From Perognathus longimembris pacificus (Eukaryota > Chordata > Mammalia > Rodentia > Heteromyidae), in the NCBI RefSeq assembly GCF_023159225.1, contig NC_063162.1, forward strand, positions 96,366,880-96,430,879: DNA of 64,000 nt, read 5' to 3'. Position numbers and translations under genes: made by a program. The notes beneath the pieces were generated by a model. That model did no database searches. It was not told the DNA's origin and saw nothing but the letters and a program-made list of their open reading frames with translations. Positions 47,481-59,638 of this stretch are shown piece by piece (positions within the stretch are counted from its first letter, which is position 1; every line of letters starts with the position of its first letter).

Positions 47481-47802
47481 GAATATTATGGATACCATTT
47501 AATTTTTTCAGCCAACTCTAGCAGCTTATGATATACAAAAAATCCATTCATTGTTTCTATTTTCTTCATCCTCCCATTTGTGTAACATTACATGGAGATA
47601 GAACAATTTCAATGCTTGCAATGGATGTAATGTCCTCAATTATGCCAGAAGTTAGTGCACTACTGCAGTGAATGAGAATTCATGTTAGATCTAAAGTTGA
47701 TTTTTTTTTTAATGCTATTAGCCAATCGGTCCAAAATGAGCCCTCGTACTTGCAGCTATGTTCTGGAATTAGTTTTTGCTGACCAAGTTTCTATTATTAC
47801 AC

Positions 47803-48005
47803 TTTAAAATGTTTTATTGCTATTGGAAAGGTGGTATATAGAGGGGTTACAGTTCTCTAAGTCAGGTAATGAATACATTTCTTTTTGAACAGTGTTACCT
47901 CTTCCCTTGTTTTCTCCCAACCCACCTCCCCTACAAATTTTATGGGTCATTTTCAACATAATGTCTAGTGATTATCACTGATGCATTAGTTCACCTTTTG
48001 TTATT
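47803..48005 (-). mobile_element. 5'-truncated L1 3' end
   Basis: L1 3' UTR on the minus strand (tatagaggggttacagttct; gaatacatttctttttgaac; ttcaacataatgtctagtga) with a reduced C-rich tract. It is more diverged than the copies at 8523 and 2138. Confidence 0.78.
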
Positions 48006-48571
48006 ATTACATTTTTTTATTCTATCTCCCACAGGCTGTCTATGGGAACTAAATGGCATCTGTCAAAATGTTTGGTTTTGAAAAGGAGGGAGAATATAGT
48101 GTTGAAACAGGGACAAAAGTAGGGTACAGAGAGGTGGAAGGAGGTGGAATTAAAGATTTAGTGGGAAAAGTTACTTTGAATAAAAAAAGTGTTTGATATT
48201 GCTAGACACTTACGAACACATAAGGTATACTAATTAGCATATTTATGCAATTCTCCGGACAAACCATGATGTTGGAGCTAAAATTATTTTTGAAGAAACT
48301 GAGGCATAAAACATTTTCAGGTGTTTTCTCTAGATCTCACAGTTGATTTATGCTGGAGGCAGTTAACTCCAATGTCAATAGTGTAATTACCATCCTAGGA
48401 ATAAGAACAGAAAGAATGCAACCCTGAAAGAAAGGGTAGAATAGTAATGCTGATATCTATAAACTAATGCTTATATATTTTGACAGTCCTAGAGAAGTGC
48501 ATCACTTTTTAAAGAAGGGCATTATTTTTCTTCCATTTCTTTTGTTATGTCATAGAAAAATTTGCCCCTTT
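48006..48571. other. Unique spacer, nothing recognised
   Basis: No supported feature. Confidence 0.5.
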
Positions 48572-48585
48572 AAGAAATAAATACA

Positions 48586-48790
48586 GGGCTGGGGATATAG
48601 CCTAGTGGCAAAAGTGCCTGCCTCGGATACACGAGGCCCTAGGTTTGATTCCCCAGCAACACATATACAGAAAACGGCCAGAAGCGGCGCTGTGGCTCAA
48701 GTGGCAGAGTGCTAGCCTTGAGCGGGAAGAAGCCAGGGACAGTGCTCAGGCCCTGAGTCCAAGGCCCAGGACTGGCCAAAAAAAAAAAAA
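48586..48790 (+). mobile_element. IDL-Geo type SINE, full length
   Basis: A plus-strand copy nearly identical to those at 4257 and 24,471, with an A tail of about 13 that has begun to expand as GAAA units. Flanks aagaaataaataca and aagaaagaaataca form a probable target-site duplication with one difference. Confidence 0.92.
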
Positions 48791-48805
48791 GAAAGAAAGA
48801 AATAC

Positions 48806-50862
48806 AAGTATTTTCAGAATAGTAGAAATTCGCACATAGCATTGCAGATTTTAAAATTAGATTGCTGGGAGTAATTCTTTCTCTAAAGATTTATGAAGTC
48901 AGAACAGAGAATCAACATTATTTCTCTTTTCTTCTTTTTTTAATAGCACAAACCATTTGAACATCTCTGAATAATTCTATGTATAGCTAATATTTTAATT
49001 TCCCCAGGAATTTCCCATGTGTAATATCCTTAGTCACTTATTAAGGAGAAAGTAGATACAATGTCTTCAACAATTTGTTTACCTTGATCATCATTTTCTA
49101 AGATTAAATATCCCCAACTACTGAATATTAATGACAATTACTTAATCATATGTTTTCATGCCCAAATATATCTTCATCAGATATCACAGGGACTGTTAAA
49201 ATAATAATTTCAGATTAAAATCTATTATATACATATGTATCCCATGATAGAGATCTGTAGGTACTAATTCTATACCTGCAGAAGGTATTTAGCAGTTATA
49301 ACATAATGGTGCCTCTTATCATGCCACAGAGAGGCCTTTGTCTCTGAGATTCAGTGCTCTTTACATACCAGAAAAATATACCAATAAAACATGGTTATCA
49401 CTTCTAAGAAAATATTTCTTTTCATTTCTCTAATGTTTGATAGAGAGTAAAATAAGATTGCATATATGCCATCATTCAGGAAAGTTTCACATTGGTCATG
49501 AGTAAACTATAAGCAGCAGATTACAAGTCTCACCTGATACTTTTGCTCTGAACCTGGGTTGGCTTTGACCATTATGTCTTCAAATGTAGAACAGGCCAGC
49601 CTTCAAATGGCAGCACAGCCATGTCCTGTCTCACTGTGCATTGCAGACATCCCAGGCCCTTAAACTGAGAAACAGGGACTGTCAGAGAAACATGGAAACC
49701 GATTTAATGGTGCTATGTGTTCTTTCTGTAAGTATGATTAAATAATCATAAGAATTTCTCTTAGGGCTAATCTGCTATATTTTCCAGATTTTCACCTTGG
49801 GGACATATTGTCCCCTGTCACTGAAACCTCAGGGACAGAAGGGGACGCCACAGGGTGGCACAGCAGGAAGCTGAAACACTGATGAAACAGTGTTCAGCTA
49901 ATGAAGGCATGGCCCATGGCCTCCGCAGCTCTGCCATATGTTTGAAGAAATGCTAATGACTACAATTCAAATACCTTTTTCATCTTAACTATATGTAAAT
50001 GTGTTTATAAATGCTCTCTTATAAATATACGATCACATTTTTAAAAGCCAAGTGCTAATGTTTCTTTCAACATCTATAATACACAATAATTAAAACTTAA
50101 GCAATTCAGCTTAATTATACCTTATGGGAAACTGTACAGTAATTTATAGAAATTAAGCAGAAAAAACAAAGATCAACAGAAATAAAGCAGTGGTTGAACA
50201 ACTGAATAATAAATCACTTTGATCATTAATTTACAGCTGCAAATTCATGGTAAGTAAAAGATTTCGATACTAATTCTTAAAACAGCTGACATGTGAAAAA
50301 GAAGGTGTTAAGAATTTGGGTATTCCTTCTAAAAGCACAGCTTGAACTGATGGTGTCATGGTCTATGCTATGGTGTTTTGTGTTACCCTCTCTCTCACAC
50401 TCTACCTCTTCCCCCAAATTAAGGAGCAATTCTTCATGGATTTTTAAAATATCTGATTCTGATTACAGAGTCTGCTCCATTTCCTATACTTTGGCTCTGC
50501 ACTGCAAGTTAATATTTTCTAGAGCCTGGCCTGTTGTATGACTGACCTATTCTTTAGGGCATGTCTACCTGTATGATACTAGTTCATTTAAGAAAGCCAG
50601 TTGAAATCTAATTTTGGTAGGTAGTAGATGATGCACTCATTGAAACTATTCTATGAGCTCACTTAAATAGATCTGTGAAACCTCAGCTATGATATAATCA
50701 AGAGAAAGCACAAATTATCATGATCAAAAATTTAATTCCCTCTAACATCCTAAAAATGCCAAATTATGGTCTCAAATTCCTTTAAACAAAGAGATCAGTA
50801 TGCATATATAGGTATTAATACAAATAAGGATTAGAGAGCTGCTAATTTCTACCATGTGTTTA
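48806..50862. other. Unique DNA, no gene seen
   Basis: Repeat-poor. A GC-richer patch at about 49,550-49,940 could be a conserved element but shows no distinctive motif. No coding frame is convincing. Confidence 0.45.
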
Positions 50863-51063
50863 ATTTTTTTTTTAATTGTCAGTCCTGTGGCTTGGGACTC
50901 AGGGCCTGAGCACTGAGGCTTCATTTTTGCTCAAGGCTAGCACTCTAGCTCTTGAGCCACAATGCCACTTCTGGCTTTTTCTGATTATGTGGTGCTGAGG
51001 AATCCAACCCAGGTCTTCATGCATGCTACACAAACACTCTACCACTAAACCACATTCCCAACC
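50863..51063 (-). mobile_element. IDL-Geo type SINE, older copy of a tandem pair
   Basis: Inverted copy: T run, ggcttgggactcagggcctg, gctcttgagccacaatgcca, the linker ttctgattatgtggtgctga and the head end cacattcccaaccc. Flanks catgtgtttaattt and catgtttaaattt are a probable decayed duplication. Confidence 0.88.
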
Positions 51064-51081
51064 CATGTTTAAATTTTTTTT

Positions 51082-51280
51082 TTTTTTTTGCCAGTCCTAG
51101 GCCTTGGACTCAGGGCCTGAGCACTGTCCCTGGCTTCTTTGTGCTCAAGGCTAGCACTCTACCACTTGAGCCACAGCCCCACTTCTGGCCGTTTTCTGTA
51201 TATGTGGTGCTGGGGAATTGAACCCAGGGCCTCATGTATATGAGGCAAGCACTCTTGCCACTAGGCCATATCCCCAGCCC
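51082..51280 (-). mobile_element. IDL-Geo type SINE, younger copy of a tandem pair
   Basis: Inverted copy close to the young consensus, directly abutting the previous SINE in the same orientation. The duplication ttaaatttttttt appears at about 51,069-51,081 and 51,281-51,293. It therefore inserted into the duplicated target site of its neighbour. Confidence 0.9.
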
Positions 51281-51399
51281 TTAAATTTTTTTTAAGTAAA
51301 AATATTTTCTGGTACTTGTCTTCACTGTATCTCTATCCTTTCTTTTATCATTATATTATTTTAGTTTCATTTATATTTTGTTAGCTCTTTTGTGCCAAT

Positions 51400-52090
51400 T
51401 TACAAAGTAGTTTCATTGTACTATTTATGTATGTATATTGTATACTTGGACTGAATTTATCCTCTCTACTGCTCTTTCTTTCTGCTTTCCTTCACTTTAA
51501 GCAGATTTCATCGTTCTATTTTTATACATTCTATCTTCAAACTTCCTATTTTTTTACTCATGTCATTCTTTTGGAGGGAGCTTTGGATTCCACGTAGAGC
51601 AGAGAATGTGTTATTTGTCTTTCTCAGTATGGCTTATTTTATTCAACCTAAGATGATGATTTCCTGTTTCACCAATTTTCCTGAAAAAAGCCTCATAAAT
51701 TATCATCCATCACTTTTTAAAATTTTTTTTTGCCCATTCTGGAGCTTGAATTAAAGGTCTAGATGCTGTCCCTAGTGCTCAAGGTTAGCACTCTACCACT
51801 TGAGCCACAGTACCACTTTTGGCTTTTTCCGAGTAGTTTATTGGAGATAAGTCTCATGGACTTTCCTGCCCAAGGTGGCTTGGAACCAACCGTCCTCAGA
51901 TCTCAGCTTCCTGATTAGTGAGGATTACTGACTTGAGCCACAGGTACCTGGCTATATAAGCACATTTTCTTTATTCTTCATTCATTGGACACCTTGGCAG
52001 ATTACACAGTTTGGCTATTGTGAATAGAGTTTTGTTTCTATATTGTAAGACATTTCATTATGCAAATGAAAATAAACATGGTTTGTTTTT
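51400..52090 (-). mobile_element. Old L1 (L1M-like) 3' end, split by a SINE
   Basis: Inverted L1 3' landmarks: gtgttatttgtctttctcag followed by tatggcttattttattcaac, then after the SINE acattttctttattcttcat and gattacacagtttggctatt with gtgaatagag. The SINE at 51,716-51,955 separates the two halves, so the L1 is the older insertion. Confidence 0.72.
51716..51955 (-). mobile_element. B1-ID chimeric SINE inside an L1
   Basis: T run, an inverted ID-like module (ctggagcttgaattaaaggt; ctaccacttgagccacagta) and an inverted B1 head (gcccaaggtggcttggaacc; gtgaggattactgacttgag). It is nested in the minus-strand L1. Confidence 0.83.
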
Positions 52091-52258
52091 TCCATCAGTA
52101 CTGACTTGAACATCTTATATAGATCTTAACTGTATATGAATTAAACATTTTCTATGTTTATGTTTGTCTATGTTTGGTGAATCAGTGTGGGTGAAAGTTT
52201 ACTACATTGTTCTACAGTGTTTGTATCCTGACTCAACGCTTCCCATATTTTCACGTTT

Positions 52259-52260
<2 letters not shown>

Positions 52261-52319
<59 letters not shown>

Positions 52320-52330
52320 GCTCTCTCTCG
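52261..52330. repeat. (CT)n microsatellite
   Basis: About 27 uninterrupted CT units (52,261-52,315), followed by short interrupted CT blocks to about 52,340. The open frames of alternating Ser-Leu and Arg-Glu across it are artefacts. Confidence 0.95.
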
Positions 52331-52340
52331 TTTGCGCTCT

Positions 52341-53158
52341 CTGTGGTTAATTTTGTTTCACAAAATATTGAAAGTTTGAGTGAAAGTTTTGTTGAAAACA
52401 TTTTTTGAATAATCTATAATCAGAACTGTCATTGTAACCCAGGTGGATTTGAGGAAATTATTTAACAACTGTAAACCATTTTCCCTTCAGGGAACATCGG
52501 TAAAGAATAGGGCCTAATTCACGCAGCCATGGTTGAACTGAAGTAAATAGTAGAATTTAATAAAGCCTAGTCCAGTGTTGGGAACATAGAAAAATGCAGA
52601 GAAAAATCACAAGTATGTGTGTTATTCTCATGGTGGTTGTTATTTATTAAGTACCTGGGCACATTTTATTCAAAGATTTGAGGAAATAAACCATTTGCAT
52701 GAGGTAAATGTTTTATCATAAGAACATTGGGGAGGGTAAAATATTAAAATAAATAATTTTACATTACTTTAGACAATGGTAAAACCCATTGTCAAATAAA
52801 AATATAAAATTTAATTAACTAGAGAGTCAAATGGTATGAAATTTCAAATTGATAAGCCTTCTACAAATTGGTAACAGTTAATACTGTTATATGTGTGTGA
52901 ATGCAAAACTACTGAGAATAGATTTTAAGTATTTTCACATCTAAAATTTAATGAATATATCATCAGCATTTAGCCATTCTACAAGTATACATTTTGTATT
53001 TGATAAATATAGACAATTTTGTCAGTTAGAAATCAAATAAATATCTAGTTTAGCTACATATACTCTGCCATAAAATGTGACTGCAATGTTTTAAAAAAAA
53101 AAAAACCACGTGGAAGTATATGAGCATGCTTCTTTGTCTCAAAGATGCATAGTCTTTT
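52341..53158. other. Unique AT-rich DNA, no gene seen
   Basis: No supported feature. Confidence 0.5.
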
Positions 53159-53464
53159 TGTAAGGTCTGCCCAGGAGAGGTCCATGAAGATGCCCCCTAC
53201 CTGATTTAAGTCTCCACCCAGTTACCTGGGTAACCGGCATACCTGGAGGCAGTTACTTCCTGCTTCCCTGAGGTCACATCCTAATCCATCTGGCCACACC
53301 CCACTGCCCCTGCCCTAGATAAGGCAGGGCCGGGCAGGGGTTGCCCCTTCTCTCTGGCCATGCATCCTCAAGGACACAGGCCAGCAGTTCCATAATAAAC
53401 TTTCCTGCCTGAATACCGCCTGGCGTTCACATCTGCATGGAGCCTTCCTGGGGTGCACCTTACA
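53159..53464 (+). mobile_element. Solo LTR of an endogenous retrovirus
   Basis: A 306-bp GC-rich island in AT-rich DNA. It starts TGTAAGG and ends CCTTACA, a perfect 7-bp terminal inverted repeat with the TG..CA ends required by retroviral integrase. AATAAA lies at 53,394-53,399 and a TATA-like tagataaggc at about 53,317, in the order expected of U3-R-U5 on the plus strand. Flanks CTTTT and CTTTC may be a 5-bp target duplication with one difference. No internal gag, pol or env sequence adjoins it, so internal sequence was probably lost by LTR recombination. I cannot name the ERV family. Confidence 0.8.
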
Positions 53465-56324
53465 CTTTCTAGAGAAAATGCTGTGCCTGTTCAAGAAGAA
53501 AAATGATTACTTCGAAGTTTTAAGAGTTTAAAATGTGGTAGGAAATGACTAACACATGACATAAAACAAGACAAAGGTTCAGGAAATTTCTCAATGCAGG
53601 CTATGAATAAGTGTTGAAAGCCATTAGACTGGTTTTGTAGATCTAGAAAATAAAGGTCAGTGCTGTTTCTCCAAATGGGTTTGGCCATAAATCCATCAGG
53701 ATATATTTGCAAACAAGTTGATGCATCTGTATTGTTCACTAGAAATGCCTCAGTTTTGCTTAGCTTTAGACCTATACTAAAGGATTCTGATTATGGGAGA
53801 CTACCCAGTGCTTTTCCAGCAAAGCCTCCTCATAAAAAAAAAAAAAAAAATGTCACATGGTCAAGACGAAAAAAATGACAAAAGGGCAAATTCTCTCTTC
53901 TTCATTGAAGATGACTACAGGGTGGAATACATTCAAAAAGACTAATGTCTTGAAATTCACTTACCAAACAACAATCACAGGAAAGAAATACAAAATGACT
54001 ACTGATAGCACTATACATTGTTTACTGGTAAATCATTTGCATAATGTTTGCATATGAATATATTACTTATGAGTATATACTTTTCTCATATTATTTTTTC
54101 TTAATGAATTTGATTTTTTTTTAAATAATGTACAGTGCCTTGCTTTCCAACTCTGGCTGGTGGTGTTCCGGGTCATAGCACACTCTGTCAATCCATTTTT
54201 CTTCTTATGACCACTTAAAGATGGAAAAATGATTCATTTGTGCCAGGGTCTGTGACAAAGGCCTAATGATGCAAAGCATATGGAAATTTTTCCAAAGAAA
54301 GTATAATGGCAAGTTCAGGAAGTGGGTCTGTCTTGAAGTTCAATAACTTACTAGGAAAATTGATGACTGGGCAACTTGAGGTTTAAAGGTCAAAAACTCT
54401 TTCAATCTTGAGGAAGATCTGTGATTCTATTTTTGAAAGAAACAATCTTCTAATGGTTTGTTGCCACCTGTTGAAGCACATTATGACTCCATCTTCCTGC
54501 CAATCACATTCTCCTCTAGGTGGCTTCACCCACTGAACTCCTAGCCCTTCCTCTAGAACTTGACAGACTCCAGCCTCTTCTAAGTACTCTGAGACACTTC
54601 TGCATAAAAGCTTTTCTTAGTTTGGGAGTAGGTGACAATGTAATTTTCAATGGTAGACTAGTTTGGAAGTAGTCATATTTCTATACAATATGTCAAAAGT
54701 ATATTTCCTTTATCAAAAATAAACAAAAGTACTACTAAACAGAAATCTCTTGTTAAGTCTACATAGTAACTGATAGACTACTTCAGATTCACAAATACTC
54801 ATTATTAACTGTTAGAATGAACTAAACTCAATGTTTAAAATTTCTATTCATTTTACCTGGGAGTGGGGAAGGAAGGTCCCTCAATTTTTTTCAACTGTGT
54901 AAAAATTAGGACTTCTCTTTAAATAAGTTAATCAATAACAATGATTAGTAAAATTAACTAATATTGATGTTAATATTAGTAATTAACCATAATAATGATT
55001 AATGAGTCTTTCTTACCAAATATAGGTTGGGAATGCAAGTTCTTTGGGGGGACAAAAATAAAATGAAATTACTTTATAGATGCTTAATCGGATTTTCTTT
55101 CTATACTAAGTCTGAAATTTTCATTGTTTTTTACTTATATTTATTATACAATTGTTACTAAGGATATATAGCTAAAAGTCAACTTTTGTTCTCTGCCTGA
55201 TTTCCCATGCAGTAATATTCAAGATAATATATAAAAACAAGTACATAATGGTCATGGGTAGCTTTTTAAAAATATATTTTAAAATACATTTAAATCTCAT
55301 TTATAAATGGGAGATTAACAATTAATTTACTGAAGTATGAATTCTGAGGAAAGAATTCATGTCCAACTTTTATATGTTAACAAAAATGACAAGGAAGTAT
55401 TTGGCAAGCATTCATTTTTCAACAAAGACAGTTGAAAAGCTTAGATACTACTGCCAAATTTTAATTTTGTAAAAATATATGTATTAACTCAGAATATCTT
55501 AACCTTTAAGCCTCATTTATAAAGTAACAATATAGTAATATATTTGAAAACACGTGAGCTGAGAATTTTAATGAAACTATGTTCTGTGTACCTGACTTGA
55601 ACTTCAAAACCTGAAGTGCTGGTGACAAGGTAAAATACCATTGATTCTCCTTTCCTCCATGTGTCACTGTTTCTCCTCTAAAAGCATTCCATTCAAAGTG
55701 TTGACATATTTATTTGTTAACATAGTATTTGGGCCAGAATGTCAAGCAATTCTTTATATTTGGCAAAAGGGAATAATCAATCAGCTTAAATGATCAACAA
55801 AGATTATTGAATATCCAGTCAGTTTTAAGACTATATCCTAAAATTCTCTATGGGACACATTGTCAATATGTACAAAAATGCATTTCATTATATGCTCTTC
55901 TCAGAATGAAAGTAATGAGATACAGGCAAATTATTCTTCAGCTCTCTGATTTAACAAGTCTTAGAGACTTGCACACAGATAGTAAATGGCAGAAATAGGA
56001 TTGAATCCAAGTTTTCTGTCAACTATCATGGTTGTAATTAATGCTGTTTTGTACTCTTTAAAGACTCATTAGGGACTATCTTTTCATTCCAAACGAATGT
56101 AAATGTTGCTGCATTTAGCCTAGAAAGTGACTGATCTTGGTAGAAGCTGTGAGAAGCAACCTAGAATCTGAGGCATTCAGAGTAATAATATTATGAATTG
56201 ATGTGAGAGTGATATTTTTCTTCTTTCTGAGCCCCCCATTGAATACCTGTAAATCTGAGTATTTCAATATTTGATTTCAAGTATTTTCATTCTCTATTAC
56301 ATGGTTAAAAAATTAGAAGACCAG
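53465..56324. other. Unique DNA, no gene seen
   Basis: No repeat that I can support except an A run at 53,834-53,850. A GC-richer patch at about 54,130-54,600 might be conserved, but nothing specific marks it. Confidence 0.45.
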
Positions 56325-56566
56325 CTGGGTACCAGTGGCTTATATCTGTAATCCTATCTATTCAAGAGCTGAGATCTGAATACTGAAATTCAAAACCAGT
56401 CCAGACAGAAAAGTCCATGAGAATCTTACCTCCAATTAATCACGGAAAACCAGAAGTGGAGCCATGACCAAGTGGTAAATAGCTAGGCTTGAGAGGAAAA
56501 GAACAAACAAACAACCCAAACTGCAGTTCAGTGTCCAGTCCCTGAGTTCAAGCCCCAGGACCTGCA
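56325..56566 (+). mobile_element. B1-ID chimeric SINE with (AAT)n tail
   Basis: A plus-strand B1 head (agctgggtaccagtggctta; tctgtaatcctatctattca; attcaaaaccagtccagac), an ID-like module (gagccatgaccaagtggtaa; gagttcaagccccaggacct) and an AAT-repeat tail. It is full length in structure. Confidence 0.85.
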
Positions 56567-56598
56567 AATAATAACAATAATAATAATAATAACAATAA
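56567..56598. repeat. (AAT)n/(AAC)n microsatellite
   Basis: About ten AAT-type units that grew from the A-rich tail of the adjoining SINE. Confidence 0.9.
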
Positions 56599-57999
56599 TC
56601 ATGTAAAATACAAATACCAAATTTCTTATGTCTGCACATCTAGTTAATAGCTGTTGTTGCTGTTTCACATATTGAATACATGAAGGGAAACTTTGTTTTC
56701 CTATATTCTAAGATTATTTTGTTTTCTCTGAATAGAACGCAATATATGGCTTCTCGTTGGACATCGCATCACCATAATCTTCATATTATTATTATTTCTT
56801 AGGAAGTTAAATATAAAATGATTTTCCTACTTCCAATAGTATTTTTATCATAGTTTTTATTTTTCCATATGGCTCTAATTCAATTTCAATGAACTCAAAA
56901 TATATCCAGTGTGGTAGACTTAGTGAGATGAAAATCTAGTATTAAATTACCTAGGTGGGATAAAATAAATAGCTGAATGCCATCACTTCTTAATGGTGGC
57001 CATTGTCAAAATGACTGTTCCAAACTGGCTCATGTACTTTATTCTGAATCATCAAAAACTCCATTGTATTCTTCAGTACAAAACATTTATTTTATACCTT
57101 TCATGCCATGTATTAGCTATACCTGTAATACAGGTAGTAAAATAGCCAGTGATAGAAGAAAGCCAGGCTAAGGTAGGCAAAAGGATACTTCTCAAAGTGG
57201 ATGGGGTATAAACCCAGTGACTGGATATTCCAGAAAGGCATCAAGATACTAAACCCACCTGGGAGGAGTTGTAAATCAATAGCTAAGGGTCCTGACACCA
57301 CAATCTTACATCTGTCCCATTAGCTGCTACATACTGGACATGGGCACTGGAAGTCCAGAGCCTGTGATACTGAAAGCCTTAGGTCCCTACACCCTAAACT
57401 CAGATGTGTTGACACTCAGGAAGTTTCATTTCTTTCTGTTGACAAATTCCGTGTGAATGGGATGAATGTAGCTTCCAATGATTTCTTACATTATCTCTCC
57501 TACTGCCTTAATTAATAATCAAGAGGATCAGGAGTTACCTTCTGATAGACTCCACATCCTAGACTCTATGCTTTTATAAACAATACTTGCTTCGCTTTGC
57601 AAAGATTTTGACCTATTATCCACAGCACCCAGGAGCAAACACTTTCATAGGGCCTTAATCATATTACATAACTATACTTGGGAAGCAATGAACACATTGG
57701 ACAACCATCTTAAAGGAGAGCTAACCACTACTTGTAGAGAGGTCAAAATCATTATTTACAATAAGTAACTAAATAAATAAATTAATTAATTAATTAACAC
57801 AAGTGTCAAGATAAAATATACTAAAACTCTTACCTAATTTTCACATTTAGTTAGGAAGAACTTGTCATTAAGATATAGAAAATGGTTATTGTTATTTATT
57901 TCTTAGTTTTTAATGAAATTGAATTTTATTTCCATCATTAATTTAAATTTTTGCATGTATTTTAGTAGCATTAATTAGTTGCAAGGGGGGCTCATTTTG
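56599..57999. other. Unique DNA, no gene seen
   Basis: TTAA-rich low complexity at about 57,768-57,797. No recognisable repeat family or gene. Confidence 0.45.
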
Positions 58000-58265
58000 A
58001 CATGCCTTGATTAGAACTAAATCTTCTATTTCTCTCCTTCTTCCTGCTTCCCTTTTACCAAACTGATGTCAACAAGAAATTTTTCCATTTTCACACATGT
58101 ACAAAAATACTTTGGACATGTATACCCTCCTTCACACTTTAGTTCATGTTCCTTACTCCTAATAGCACCCGGGCCCAAGCCAGGATCTGTTTTAAACTCT
58201 TGTCCTTCACTTTGTTTTCAGTCTATGCTAACAGCTCCAAGAGGCTTCACCCTGGTATTCTTTTA
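58000..58265 (-). mobile_element. Possible decayed L1 3' fragment
   Basis: A pyrimidine-rich plus strand with weak similarity to older L1 3' UTR layout (a G-run followed by ctcattttgacatgcc, then a long CT-rich tract). No tail, duplication or coding landmark, so this is a weak call. Confidence 0.25.
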
Positions 58266-58749
58266 CAGCTAAGTGAAAGGATCTTTTGAACTCACCTATT
58301 GAATGCTCTTTTACATCATCAAGATATTATCTTCCTACCACATGTAAAAGTGGGTTTTAATTGTGGTCTCCACAACTTAGCAATAATCATTGTTTAAAAT
58401 AATATTCTAAATATATAAATTATTTTTCAAGAAGGAGCATAAAATATTAATTTATTTGGCAAGTTGCATTTTATCTTTAGACTGATAGATTTAGGTGAAA
58501 TATAATTGAGGCGTAGAGAGTAACAACATGACATGGCCAAAATTATTCCAAGAAAGTACATTTACAAATGAGATGAACAAAAAGAAACATTGTGGTATCT
58601 TACCATCAGTAATATTTTTGGTTTTTTTCCATTTTATTCCATTTTCATATTTAATACAAATGAGTATACATTCACGTTCAAACAAAACTAAATAAGGGGC
58701 AGTATTCGTGGTGTGCTCTATGAAGGGCTTAGACAGGTCCTTAAATACT

Positions 58750-59638
58750 GAATTATGTTGAACGCTTAGTGCAAAAAAAAGGCCTGACAGGAATGTGGAA
58801 GGACTCATTGTCATACTTCCAGATAATGGAACCCTTAGCAACATTCACAAAACTCAAGCTTCCATCTTCAAAGTCAAGAAACACACCAACCGTGCTCACA
58901 GGCCTCTCTATATAGTGAGGCAAAAATGGGCAGATGGTAAACAGACAGGTGTCCTTATTCCCCTTCACACATAAAAGGAGGAATATATCCTCAGAGTGAA
59001 TTTCCATGGGCTTCTTCCATTTCCTAGAACTCCTGTAGACGCCCAGTGCCCAGTCCAAACAGTCATCCACAGTCAGCTCCAAGTAATGTTTCCCGGAACT
59101 GAACTCCTGGAAGCCCCATGCAGTGAAGTTGGATCTACTGGAATTCAAAAATGCATCAACATTGTCATCTATCACAGTTCTCACATTCTCAAACAGCATC
59201 ATACCAGGATTCTGTGTCCCCTGACTGAAGGAAATCTCCAGTCTGTGCTGGTTGAGTTCATCCATCAGTCCAGAAATGTGAAGTGCACAGAGCTTTGGAT
59301 TCATTTGCTGGGGCATATATACCAACAATGAATCACATCTGGCTCGTGTGTATTTCCAGTCCATGAGGAGTTTCACATCTGGACGTTGCTATTTTTTCAT
59401 AAGCTCCTGATACATTTTTTTCTGAAATCTGTCTTCATATTAAACATATGCTTTTTTCTTGCTTTAAGTCGCTGTAAAGTCACCCCGTTTTCCTTGATAA
59501 CTCTCTCTGAATGCTTCTTTGCCTCTTCCTGTAATTGTGGAAGCAGTATCTCAAACATATTCTTGCTGGCCCTTCTGTATGCCTGCATATAACAAGTCCA
59601 CTGGTAGGTTACTACAAACTCTTTATATACGTTTCTCT
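58750..59638 (-). pseudogene. TRIM-family (TRIM43/TRIM64-like) coiled-coil plus PRY-SPRY pseudogene
   Basis: TRIM proteins are RING-type E3 ubiquitin ligases; members with a C-terminal PRY-SPRY (B30.2) domain bind their targets through it. On the minus strand, 59,638-59,397 encodes a charged coiled-coil segment (QLQEEAKKHSERVIKENG). From 59,376 to 58,753 an unbroken frame encodes a PRY-SPRY domain: SGLMDEL near the PRY start, FTAWGFQEFSSGKHYLEL, DWALGVYR, VGVFLDFEDGSLSFVN, then PVRPFFC at the end. Two lesions separate the parts: a frame change at a seven-A run (59,415-59,421) and a TAG at 59,389-59,391. The coiled coil and SPRY, which lie in different exons in typical TRIM genes, are contiguous here, which favours a retrocopy. 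The RING and B-box are absent because homology stops where the neighbouring L1 tail begins. Subfamily assignment rests on motif resemblance. Confidence 0.85.

Noticed and set aside
52164..52401. Ser-Leu and Arg-Glu repeat proteins on opposite strands
   Set aside because: Both are translations of the (CT)n microsatellite.
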